Of a stretch of DNA of 64,000 nt, positions 23,388 through 33,854 are shown piece after piece. A program made the position numbers and the translations under genes. Position 1 is the stretch's first letter; every line of letters begins with the position of its first letter. The stretch lies in contig JAGYXB010001103.1 in NCBI GenBank assembly GCA_022495005.1, forward strand, positions 434,001-498,000, read 5' to 3'. The notes beneath the pieces were generated by a model that saw only the letters and a program-made list of their open reading frames with translations, made no database searches and was not told the origin of the DNA. Origin of the DNA: Rhyacophila brunnea. Its lineage: Eukaryota > Arthropoda > Insecta > Trichoptera > Rhyacophilidae.

Positions 23388-24076
23388 GGTACATGTTCAA
23401 ACACGCGCGTTATCATGATCTTACTCCCTACTCCAGTTATCGTTTGTCAATTTATGGCTACGGCCGTATGTTGTAGCTTAACCACTGGGGAAAGCCAAAA
23501 GAAATGGCGTATTTCAAAAAAAAACACTAACGTATTCTTAGGTCAATAATTATTATAAAGCAATCAGTAGTCGTAGGATCTTTATCACATTTGAATGGTC
23601 AAAGACATAACTAATAATCAATATCTTTAGAATTATCGTCAAATATGTTAATCTTGCCCATTTTTTGAATAATAAAATGCCTAATTCTTTTCAAATTTGG
23701 GATCACAGAAATTATCAATATAATTTTTTATCGTAAATATTTCACTATAATAATGTCGACATAAATTATACTGATGGTTTTATAACTGCGTTAAGAAATT
23801 AATAAATGTAAAAAATCTTAACACCACTGCACATTTATGTACTGAAATATGACTATATTCTAAAACATTAGAGCGAGAGGATTAAAAGAATACTATTTTA
23901 TGTAATAAAAATACTTTATCCAGTCATCAAATGTTTAAAATAAATATAAAAGATAATAGGGCTTCAAAATGATATAAATAGATTATCTACAACGTTTAAG
24001 GAATGTCCAGGACCATGCTTTGAAAATAGAATAAAAGCCCCATTTTGACCTACGCTGAGCATGTCCCCCCTTAAAG
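23388..24076 (+). repeat. Family E interspersed repeat
   Basis: Nearly collinear with 9290-9978 from GGTACATGTTCAAACACGCG to GAGCATGTCCCCCCTTAA. A short GGTTAGGTTAGG run precedes it at 23358. Confidence 0.65.
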
Positions 24077-24339
24077 GTAACTTGGAATTGTATCAGATAT
24101 CCCTTTCATATATTGCGTAGCTCTTTCATACATCCACCACACAGAATTAACAATAATATTACATAAAACTCAAACAAAAACTCATACTTGATAAAGCTCA
24201 CCATCTATGCGTAATTTTATTTATTTATTTAAGAAAACAAAATTGTAGACATAACAAGTCAAAATTCAGGACGTTCATAACTTCGTGAGATTTACATTAT
24301 AACAAAAATATTACTCTGACAAGAGAGAAGTAGAAACAA

Positions 24340-24690
24340 AATTTAAGCAGTAAAATAAAGCTTCAAAAATAAAATGCAGAGTACATCATTGAATATGTCT
24401 GTAGGGAGCGCATTGACTAGTCTTGCAACCCTCGCTAATGGTGCCTGATTGGCTTGACTCAAATAAACTGTTCTGACCCATAATAAGTCATGGCAACCAC
24501 GTAGATAATTGACAAGCGCATATAAATTTAAATTCTTTAGGACGCCAGTATTGAAAACCATCCCTCGTGATAGCAGGCAAATATGTCTCAAGAGCAGAAG
24601 TGACCTACGAGATTCAAGAGAGTGAAAAGTGAGCATGCCTTGTAGAAAGGCAGTCGGAAAGTGATCGTTTGACGTATTATTAAAAGGAAA
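24340..24690 (-). pseudogene. C-terminal fragment of a Jockey/CR1-like reverse transcriptase
   Basis: The minus-strand frame within 24343-24762 contains SLESRRSLLLLRHICLLSRG, a Leu-rich middle, and SQANQAPLARVARLVNALPT with DIF shortly after. This matches the conserved tail of Jockey/CR1-type polyproteins (LE-RR, then N-SPL-R--RL-N). The region upstream is unrelated and the RT palm is missing. No start codon context; a dead 5'-truncated copy. Confidence 0.65.
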
Positions 24691-24779
24691 ATATATAATA
24701 ATACATATATGTGGTAAACACCAACTGATAAATACGTATATTTTATAAATTATCATGAACAAACACCAAGTAAATGCTG

Positions 24780-25110
24780 TAAGTATGTCTTAAAAAGAAA
24801 ACAAGTTATATTTTTGTTTTAATATTTACATATTATTTTAATGTTCACCTCCCCTAATTCATTCCACTGCTTGAGCTATTTTACACTAGGGGTAAAATGC
24901 TTTGCCCTTAGTCCACAACTGATTCATATAGAAATTATTTATCGCACATAAGAAAACAATATATTTTCATGAACTTTTTTTATATCGGATACGCGTGTTC
25001 AGCAAATAATACTTCATTGTATCGTCAGTTTTCAGATAACATTTGTTAAGTAATTTCTCATGTATTGTATTATTATGATAGCTAGATACCTATAACATAG
25101 TTTTTCTATG
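24780..25110. other. Non-coding stretch, nothing recognised
   Basis: AT-rich, no ORF or repeat ends. Confidence 0.5.
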
Positions 25111-25121
25111 TAGGTACCTGG

Positions 25122-25712
25122 CAGTATCAAAGGGTAGAGGTAGGCTGTTAAGACCCGCCATAAATAGTTTGTTTTTATTGAACTAAGACTATATAATTTA
25201 CAAATGGTTTAGTAAATTAAGTTTAGAAATTAGTTTAGTTAGTTTTTAAAAATCAATTAAATCCTGCTTAAGCCAAACCATAATAGTTTTGGTATACTTT
25301 GGGAGATATGACAAAATTGTGCACACTTTTTCATTCATACTTATTTGTTTTCGTTGGATTAAGAATACATATTACACATATTGTCGGTTCATTTTTTTAA
25401 ATTCATTAAGCCCTGCCTAACCAAACTATAATAGATAAAAAAAATATTATTCTATCTATAAATATATACTATATAAGTTATGTAGCATAATTTTAGTTAT
25501 TTTATAGATAAACGAGTATTTTTTTTACTGTTATCTATTATGGCTTAGTTTTCGCAGGGTTTAATTGAATTTGAAAAACTAACCAACACCATCTGTAAAT
25601 AATTGTAGGTAGTCTTATTTCGATGAAAACAAATACGTAAGACTGATATCTACAGTTTAGTGTGCACTATATATGGCGGCACTTAACAGCCTACCTCCAC
25701 CCTTCGCCACTA
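25122..25712. mobile_element. Family B hAT-type MITE
   Basis: Begins CAGTATCAAAGGGTAGAGGT and ends ACCCTTCGCCACTA. The flanks GTACCTGG / GTACATCG share 6 of 8 bases, consistent with an aged 8-bp duplication. The interior shows the AATTCATTAAGCCC site that is the empty site for the family X insertion at 39033. Confidence 0.75.
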
Positions 25713-26338
25713 GTACATCGAAGGTTTACATGGGTAATTATTTTATGAAATAAAAATTAACCTCAATAAATCTAAGCTATTAATACTGTGGTTTTCAAAC
25801 TTCTTTGTCTTGCGGCCCCCTTTGTGTCTAAAGATTTTTTCACGGTGACTTAAAAACCACCAAATAGTGAGACGTGCCCGGAAATTTGCACGTATGCAGT
25901 TCGCTGTATCACACTTCACCGTGAAATGTTGTATCGCAAATATATGGTCGTATATTAAAATAAAACACGATTCTTGTCGGTTTACACTTTACAGGAAGCC
26001 AGCAGCAAACAAATTTTGAAAATAGCCGATATACTTACTGGATTATTTGTTAGGTTAGGTTTTCATTCTTAAATTCATGAATTTTGCCAAAATCAGCTAT
26101 GTAAATTGAATTAATGTTTATTTTGAATCTAATAAAATTGGAGACCGTTTAGTATACGGTCATCTCTTTCCGGTAAGAAAGCTCACGGCGAACTGTGCCA
26201 CGGTGAAATGTTTTACGTACAATTTACATGTAACCTATTCTCATATGATAGTCAGTTTATTGGTTAGTGGTTTTCATTTTAGCATACTGTCTTGCATATA
26301 TAGGCGAAGAGTGCAAGTAGGCTATGTAGATCCGTAAT

Positions 26339-26527
26339 GGTACAGTTCGGTTATGAGGAATACAGCGGAAAACATATTTTGAAAATACCCGATATACTGG
26401 ATTATTTGTTAGTTTGGGTTAGTTTAGGTTAGGTTAGGCTAGGTTAGGTTAACCTTACAAATAATCTAGTATATCGGGTATTTTCAAAATGTGTTTTCCG
26501 CTGTATTCCTCATAACCGAACTGTACC
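26339..26527. mobile_element. Hairpin MITE with a TTAGG telomere-like core
   Basis: Arms of about 75 bp (GGTACAGTTCGGTTATGAGG..., ATACAGCGGAAAACAT..., ATACCCGATATACTGGATTA) face each other around an array of TTAGG/GGTTA units (about 26404-26452). A second member lies at 48663-48878. No matching target duplication is seen for this copy. Confidence 0.75.
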
Positions 26528-26783
26528 AAAAACTTTTCTTCTGTCCATGAAATATCTAAAATTATGTATGGTTTAATGGCATGATTTTATCAATTATATT
26601 TTGGTTTAGGCAAGGTTTAATAGAACTTTAAAAACTAAAAAATACCTACCATCTGCAATTGTTTATTTGCATTTCACGGTGAAGTGTGATACGTCGAACT
26701 GCATACGTACAAGTTTACGGACACAATGAGAATATAAGTAAGGAAAAATTCGGAATATCGTAAACATAACGCCGAACCGTGAG

Positions 26784-27358
26784 CAGTGACGTCCCGTGGG
26801 TGTAGGCAGATTGAGCGTCGCTTGGGGGCGGCAGTTACCCAAAGGGCGGCAAATCGAGGAGAATCACTAGATATATATAGAAATAGATACCTAAACTTAG
26901 TAATAACGGAAATATCTTTCCATTAAAAAATTCAGCTCACTGGTTGGAAACAAAATGTATTAATTAGGTACGAATAAGGATTTTTTGTCGGGTTCGAGAT
27001 GTCTAGTTTACTTCCGTTGTCCTTGGACGGCACGTTCTTGGTGAACAGCAATGACACGTGCATACCTAAATTACATACTTAAAATTTATCCAAATATGTT
27101 TGCCAGTAACTCAACAGTTTTGGAAGTTGTCAAGTGTATTTTTAAATGTACCTATCTGAAACCGTAGACTCGCAATATTGTCTATTGAAGCAGAGATGGC
27201 ATTTAAATTAGATTTATATTGTTAGTAATGTATCCATACAACACATATTTCTCAGATATTGGAGACATGATAGGATGATATTATAAACTATTGTATAAAA
27301 AAATGTGGCGGCATTTTGACACTGCCTAAGGGCGGCATTTTGTCTAGGGACGTCACTG
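26784..27358. mobile_element. Family A hAT-type MITE with perfect 8-bp target duplication
   Basis: Ends CAGTGACGTCCCGTGGGTGT... and ...TTTGTCTAGGGACGTCACTG. ACCGTGAG flanks both sides (26776-26783, 27359-27366). Short terminal repeats plus GGCGGCA-rich subterminal parts. No transposase. This uninterrupted copy serves as the family reference here. Confidence 0.88.
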
Positions 27359-27795
27359 ACCGTGAGGACAGGGTTATACAAGAAGGTTCATGTATTTATT
27401 TATATCGTAGTAGATTAAAACCAGACAGAATATGGCGAACAACATCTCTGTCTATAAAATGTTTTATGCATGTCTCGTTAACCGGTTTGCACTATCATCA
27501 ATTTCGAAGATAGTGAAAACATTTTTTAGGGCAAACAAAACTGGTTTCGGCATGAAATCAATTTCACTTCCGAGTCTATGATGATCCGCGAATGGATTTC
27601 TCAGAACATGACTACTTTTACAATGTAACTGCAGATAATATATTTTTTCCAATGGGTAACACGTAACGCTGTGTTAATTATATAAGTATTTATTTATTGA
27701 TATGCCCACAAACACGTTTATATCGACTGACCTAAGCTAAGCAAATTGAAAAAAAAACAATTTTTAATCTAAAGACGCGATTTTCTCATAAAAAT

Positions 27796-28091
27796 GAGTT
27801 GCCTAGAGTCATAACTCACATATATATATATATAATACTCCTAAGGCTGCAGACATACAGCATACTATGAGAAATAGAGCTCCCTGATTTGGTGGCAGAA
27901 CTCACATTGTTCATTAAAAAAATGTGAGACAACAACAATCAACTTTGACAACGATTTGCACATGGTTTAAAATGACTTTTGATACCAAAGTATTTTTTTC
28001 ATTATACAGATTAATGACTTTAGGATCACTTGGTATATTTAACTCAAAAATGTAAAAAATTCAAAATGTTACGACTTTTTTTATGCGACTC
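27796..28091. mobile_element. Inverted-repeat element with 4-bp target duplication, short copy
   Basis: Same ends as 10298-11273 (GAGTTGCCTAGAGTCATAAC... ...GCGACTC). AAAT flanks both sides (27792-27795, 28092-28095). The 5' half is replaced by a short TA run; the 3' half (from AATACTCCTAAGGCTGC) is shared. Confidence 0.75.
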
Positions 28092-28099
28092 AAATGTCC

Positions 28100-30480
28100 A
28101 ATTTGACGTTTGTCTAGTGAAGTGCCATTTTTTGTATGAAAATCAGTGCAGTATTCCCAGCGTTTTTTTTTGTCGTACTTTCAAACGTTTAGCATGCATC
28201 TCTATTTATTAGAATGGGTTTCTTCACCATTTTTGTTTTTGTCATCTTTTTCTTCACAAAAATAGCTGATGTACTGAGACGCTAAAGATAACAGTCAAAA
28301 CAATCTAACCCCATAAACAACTCATTTTCACCATAACGTTCCTAACGCCATTGTGGATTAGTTTTTTTTAATTTCATTATCTAAATTAAAACACAATATA
28401 TTATCATACTTATCCAAATTATTTAATAAAAATCAGGGCCGGTTTTTTTTGATTGCCAAAACATTTTCAACTTTTACAACTATTCATACGAACAAAAATT
28501 ATTTAATAAACTATTTATTTTATTCGTCGAATAATTCACAAGATTTGATAATGTAACATTTTATATTATATTGAAAATACAAATACCTACTAGAAAAAAA
28601 TATTAAGTAGGATGCCCTTAGCTTAATTGGAAAATACACTGGCGCAAATACAGTGGTTACAGATTCAAGTCCCGTCGGGTGTCTAAAAAAGATTTTCTTC
28701 TAGTGGGACATTTTCAAGTTGTGTATGAACAATTATTTATATAAATAATCTAATTACGTGGAATCTTCAGTTAACGCGAAAAATCTAATTGTTTGCATAT
28801 TAAACTACTTATGAATAGGTTTAGCAAAATATTAATCTTGTAAAAAATATATCAAATCTATGAATACTGACAATATCCTTGAAAGCAAACGAAATCGGTC
28901 CAGATCATTGTTAGATTACTTGAATTAAATAAGATATAGGTGTATTGTGTTTTATTTTAATTAATTAACTATTTAATGAATCCCTTTATACTACTTTATT
29001 AATAGATTTTCAAAAATGTTAGCATTTTTATATATAAAACTTTATAAGTAGTTAGGTTTTTATAAGAGAACCTAACCTAACCAAACTGTACTGTCATCTT
29101 TAATGTAAAATGAATTATTTTTAGATAAAATAAATAATCATTATCATTTTTTGTATTTTATTTAGACTTTCACAGATTTAATTTTAAATAAAACGAAATA
29201 AGAATAGACATGTTATATTTTAATTATATTAATCCCAAAAGATAATATAAATCACGTTTTATCTATAGACTGACAGATATTTTTCTTCTTTTTTTTCACC
29301 TGGTGAAAATGATGAAAGAATTGGAAATCATTGTGTGTCTATAGTCAATCCATTAATGCCTAATTTGTTAAAGAAAATGCAAAAATGTTAATACTTGATA
29401 ATATTATCATGTTCTAAATTTGAATTGAGTAAAATTGAATATATCTGACTATTTTTTCAATTATGTTATAGGTACTTATTATATTTTCCTTTTTAGACAA
29501 GATATTACCTATACAATTATGAAAGGTTTGATTTATTAAATTAACATTATATTAATTAGAAATGAAAATTATTTTATTTTATACATATTACAGCAATACG
29601 TTAGTATGATGGAGTAATATTGAAAGGCCTGTCGTTTTTGATTACATATTATATAAAACCATCCCGAAACGTTGCCGCATTGGGTATTTTCTATTATTAA
29701 AAATATTGTATTATATATTGTCGGAATAATACAATTATTTATTTAGAAAAAAAACACTAAAATTGTCATAAATAATTATCATTAAAGTGTAATATACATT
29801 ACCTAATCGATTGTTGTTTCTTAAAAATAGCTAATAGTCACTCATTATATTGTATAATTGAAGTAATCAAATGAGAAAGGAAGTCATGATAATTAATACA
29901 TATTTTACGTTGGTCATTTTAATGCTATCAAATCAATATCTATATATTCATGACAATAGACAAAATAAATGTTAAATAATAATTAAATACATGAAAAAAA
30001 AACAATTAAGTTTATTATTATAATTACATTTTCATTAGAATTTTCTACATACATACTAATTAAAATTGTAACAAATGCCTTACTTTGAATTTGTTTTGTT
30101 ATAAAAATAAAACACTCACAAATTAATTAATTAATTAATTGTTGAACAATATTTTATTTAAGCACTTAATTTAATTAATTAAAAACCGAAAATAATTTCT
30201 TATTTTTATTCAAATGGGGGGGTGTTAGGATAACCAATAAATATTATTAATACACAATAAAATGTAAGCAGGCTTCATATATTATGATTTGTGTAAAATA
30301 ACATAGTATGTTTTTTAGTTGGAGGTTTTATAATATTATAATATCTGTGATTTAAAATAAGGGTTTTATTTTTATTTTTGACGTAACGTAAAATATATTA
30401 TGTACCACCTAATCAATTTTCAGTTTTAGATTTTCCGGTGACTTATATTACATTCAGTGTTTAGTATTATGTTAAATCAC
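28100..30480. other. Longest AT-rich stretch without defined elements
   Basis: No ORF of note on either strand. A tRNA-like fragment with a box B-like AGATTCAAGTCCCG lies near 28620-28690, possibly a relic of a SINE-2-like element. An AATT-unit run sits at about 30120-30140. Confidence 0.5.
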
Positions 30481-30481
30481 A

Positions 30482-30960
30482 ATGATTATTAAAACTGTTT
30501 TTACATGTTATTTTATATTATCGATTTGTACGGCACGGCCGGGGTTGTGTTATAATGCGGTAATCGTAAATACAATGTTATCAAAAACATTTCCCGGCGC
30601 GCTCCAGCACGAACGTCATACCGCGTCGGCGTTCTCGCGTAAACTAAATGCCCGGTTTTCATATAGGTACGTTTCACGTCAAAACTGTCCGGCATTAAAA
30701 CCGCTCACAGGTGTAAAAAGAAACTATAACCAAGACGTTGTTTTTTTTTTTTTAATAATTTCTTTTTGGGTCAGTCAGTCAGTGGGGTTTGCACCTTTTT
30801 TTTAACGCCGATAACTCGCGGAATATCGCCAGTGGGGTAGGGAGCGTTTTGGTCGGGGGTTCGAGCCCTCCGATAAGAGCCGACTGGGAAACGGACGGGA
30901 ATGTAAATAAATATGTAAATAATGTGCAAATCATGGTAGTCGAAGCCAAAAATATTCTTA
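30482..30960. other. Locally GC-richer segment, doubtful ORFs and a tRNA-like box
   Basis: ORFs exist on both strands (107 codons +, 60 codons -) because the composition is locally richer in G+C, not because of a visible family match. The plus ORF begins with a hydrophobic stretch (MIIKTVFTCYFILSI) that could pass for a signal peptide, but the remainder looks random. A GGGGGTTCGAGCCCTCC box B-like hairpin at about 30857 suggests a SINE relic. Confidence 0.3.
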
Positions 30961-31783
30961 AAAGTTTATATTAACGAAGATCGCTGTATAAATTTCCGTC
31001 TATTATTGTAAAAGACCTTGAAAAAAAGCTTTCATATACTGTTGTATAATATATTATTATCATACATTGATTTATATTTGAACAAAGCTTGTATATAGAA
31101 ATTTAGTGAAAGAATTTTGTAACCACTTATCATTAATGTGGTTAGAATTTTTTTTCGGCTAAGTATGTTATACAAATGCATGATTCCCGTTGATTTTACA
31201 ACGTTTTTTATTAGTTCGTATTCTTGTTTGTCCGGTGGTTGTTTGTCCAGTACAAATCTTGCAATCGATTTTTAACTTCCCGACTGACTAGCTAGACATT
31301 TGAAACTTTTAGAATATATCAGAACACGATGCCAATCGTTGCTTCCACTGCAAAATTACCTAACTGCAAAAATGTACTTTTACAGGAAAGTGAAAAAACC
31401 TTCCCATTTTAAAACAACACGGATTTTTTTATTTTAATAAAACACGTAAATCATGAATATTTTTTTAATTATCATTTAATTCTTAAAATCTTCAAAAATT
31501 TTAATAGTATAGTGACAGTGTTAGTTATGAATTTTTGCTTTGAAAACAATTGTCACTTATGGAATTTTGCACATGAAAGTTACTACCTAGTAATTATGAT
31601 TTACATAATAGTTAATAACCATTTGTTAATACTTGGCGAAAAGAAACTAAGTATACCATAATTGAACAAAAAAAATATTTAAGAAATTCTTAAACACAAC
31701 ATTAGACGTCTTTGGTCTATCAAATATTAATGATCATAAAATAATATAAAAATAACAATGTTCTTAGACACTTAAAATAATAA

Positions 31784-33043
31784 TTAATGGAGAAGTTTAT
31801 CATAAAACTCCCAGCTGAATTTCGGAAGGACATTTTTCAAATCTTGAAGATGTTTAAATTTTTCTGGTTTAATTTTTATCTTTCTCTTGTACAATTGGGC
31901 TGGTCGAGTGTCTTCGTTTAAGGTTACCAATGGCTTTAATAATAGCTTCCATGAATCACTATAATTAAGTTTAAAGTTAAGACTACCAGCTAAATATTGT
32001 AAGCATCGTAAATCTGCTACTGTTGGGTCACCTCTTCTGAGACCTAGACGAATTGAACTGAAGACATTAACATCATCATAATTTAAAAAATAGTCATAAC
32101 TTAAATACTGAACTATAAAGGGTTGAGAATTTCTAGCTTCTCTGCACACTCCCACATAGTCAGTTGGTAAGTAGATTTCCTTATTTTTAAGTTTTCGTTC
32201 AATTAGGCTATGACAGCTATCTACTTCCATTTGAGTATGACCCTTTTCTAAATAGTTATGCACTATTTCTAAATTTATATGGGTTAAAGTTAAACGAAGG
32301 AGCGCGTTTGAAAGAGTCGAGTTTTTGTTTTGGTAACCGCAACCATCTGTGTACAAAACTATTTTTTTGGTTTGGATGTTTGCTGCTATGTATGATTCTA
32401 GAAATTTCACAAGTATTGTAGAAAATATATTGGCAGTCAAACCACCTTCACACTCATCCCATAGGTAGCAAAAACAATCCTTTGTTACCATGTTATAAAT
32501 AGTATAATTGTGGACACAAAGTTTGGTTTTATAATAAAGTGCACTCGCTTTCAAAAAAGGGGCCAGTTTTACAGCTTGCATATCGATAGTGAACATGGCT
32601 ATCTCTGCAGGTGATTCCATTGCTTCTTTTTTATCTGCAGCCTTTGATTGTCTCGCTTCTTCTTTCTTTTTGATGTGTTCTTCGTATAGTTCATTGGAGA
32701 GGTTTGACTGTTTAAAAGCGCAACATAAATCGCACTGGTCCTTCTTTGGTTGGTAAATAGCAATGTTTTGTTTATCTATTTCACCAAAAAAGAATGATTT
32801 TTTCATCAGGTATGCACCCAATTCTATGCATCTTTCTTTATAAACTCTATAAAGCGACAATTTAGAGTCAAATATCGGCTCTAGATAGAGTTTAGTAGAG
32901 CTTGCCCTGCAATAATGAGACGGAAGCTTCGGTAGATCTTTTAAAAAATTTATCATTAAATCTCGCCCCCCCTTCCATAATTGAATTATGATTGCGTCTA
33001 CGTAGTGGAACCTTTGAATTGGATTTTTCTGTTTGCATACCAT
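31784..33043 (-). CDS. Transposase, C-terminal catalytic part (frameshifted from the N-terminal part)
   Basis: 419 codons as an isolated frame; the real protein enters this frame at the G7 run (32966-32972), so the first 25 or so codons are not authentic. The entry is followed by LPKLPSHYC (residues 37-45), a CDLCC zinc-binding-like motif (104-108) and a basic, probably helical linker. Three acidic blocks then follow that look like a DDE/D nuclease core: FTIDMQ (D154), LYTDGCGYQNKN (D233) and KGHTQMEVDSCHSLIERK (D275, E282). This pattern recurs in a large family of uncharacterised proteins in aphid and other insect genomes that I take to be transposases. The frame runs uninterrupted to its stop, so the copy is young. 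Which acidic residue is the third catalytic one is a guess. Confidence 0.75.
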   Translation of the reverse strand: MVCKQKNPIQRFHYVDAIIIQLWKGGRDLMINFLKDLPKLPSHYCRASSTKLYLEPIFDSKLSLYRVYKERCIELGAYLMKKSFFFGEIDKQNIAIYQPKKDQCDLCCAFKQSNLSNELYEEHIKKKEEARQSKAADKKEAMESPAEIAMFTIDMQAVKLAPFLKASALYYKTKLCVHNYTIYNMVTKDCFCYLWDECEGGLTANIFSTILVKFLESYIAANIQTKKIVLYTDGCGYQNKNSTLSNALLRLTLTHINLEIVHNYLEKGHTQMEVDSCHSLIERKLKNKEIYLPTDYVGVCREARNSQPFIVQYLSYDYFLNYDDVNVFSSIRLGLRRGDPTVADLRCLQYLAGSLNFKLNYSDSWKLLLKPLVTLNEDTRPAQLYKRKIKIKPEKFKHLQDLKNVLPKFSWEFYDKLLH

Positions 33044-33854
33044 TTTTGCTAGCTGTAATCCAATTTGTGACAGTAGCTGGGTCTAAAGCAAATGTACTGA
33101 CAAATGTTTTCTTACAAACTTGCCTTCTTTCTTTATCAATTTTCAAATAGTATACATGAGAATATTGCCTTCTTGACTCAAAGACAGAAGGACGCTTTGT
33201 AGGAATACTATCTGTTAAAGAGCTAATATATATTTTTTTCATATCCCAGTTCATATTTTCCCAAAAATAGGTAAACATTTGTTGCCTCTGAACATCGTCA
33301 AATTCATGGCAATGCCTGTTTTTAGAAGTCAGGCATTTCTTTGATGAACAAATGGGACCCATCTTTTTCAGTGCCTGGGATTCACTCAACAAGTATTTTC
33401 CATCACTTTGTTTTTTTAAACCGATGTATTCTTTTCCTTGTATTCTCTTTCTTTTGTTAGTTTCTCTTGCAGATATTTTTCTGACAATCGTTTCATTTTC
33501 CAAGCCAACATTTTCTTCTATATTATCAACACTTGGAGAAAAAATTGTTTTCTTCGGGGTGTCGTCATCGGAATTTGAATCATCCGAGCTACTGCATTTT
33601 GATGCAACCTCGTAATCGAGATCTAGGTTGAGAGATACGTCTTTCTCTATAATAATTTCGTTTGTAGAATTCTTTGAATTGTTACATTCTGGTGCAGCCT
33701 CGTAATCCGGATCTAAAGTGTCAGACACTCTTTCTTCAATAACAATTCCATTAGTATTTAATTCAATCTCAGGATCATCGTAAGGAAATGTATAAATATC
33801 ATCCATCATTAAAAGTTTTTCAATATCAGTGGCAGACAAGTTATTCCCATTCAT
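32892..33854 (-). CDS. Transposase, N-terminal DNA-binding part
   Basis: 320 codons from an ATG at 33854, of which about 294 precede the frameshift. Residues 40-90 are acidic and contain an internal duplication of about 30 residues (DPDYEAAPEC and DLDYEVASKC). A basic stretch (NKRKR, 133-137) may be a nuclear localisation signal. A Cys-rich segment (C169, C174, C182, H183) and VCKKTF (246-251) are typical of the N-terminal half of this transposase family. The tail after residue 294 is out of frame. Joined to the downstream frame at the G7 run, the product would be about 690 residues. Either a one-base slip has inactivated the gene, or the run is a site of ribosomal or polymerase slippage. Confidence 0.75.
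   Translation of the reverse strand: MNGNNLSATDIEKLLMMDDIYTFPYDDPEIELNTNGIVIEERVSDTLDPDYEAAPECNNSKNSTNEIIIEKDVSLNLDLDYEVASKCSSSDDSNSDDDTPKKTIFSPSVDNIEENVGLENETIVRKISARETNKRKRIQGKEYIGLKKQSDGKYLLSESQALKKMGPICSSKKCLTSKNRHCHEFDDVQRQQMFTYFWENMNWDMKKIYISSLTDSIPTKRPSVFESRRQYSHVYYLKIDKERRQVCKKTFVSTFALDPATVTNWITASKNGMQTEKSNSKVPLRRRNHNSIMEGGARFNDKFFKRSTEASVSLLQGKLY

Noticed and set aside
26404..26452. A true chromosome end or telomere junction
   Set aside because: The TTAGG runs are short, interstitial and enclosed by inverted arms of a mobile hairpin.
30482..30805. Possible signal-peptide protein of 107 codons
   Set aside because: The start looks hydrophobic, but the rest lacks coding character and an ORF on the other strand is equally good; kept only as a doubtful segment.
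33352..33615. Plus-strand ORF of 87 codons
   Set aside because: Antisense to the transposase N-terminal part; no independent evidence.
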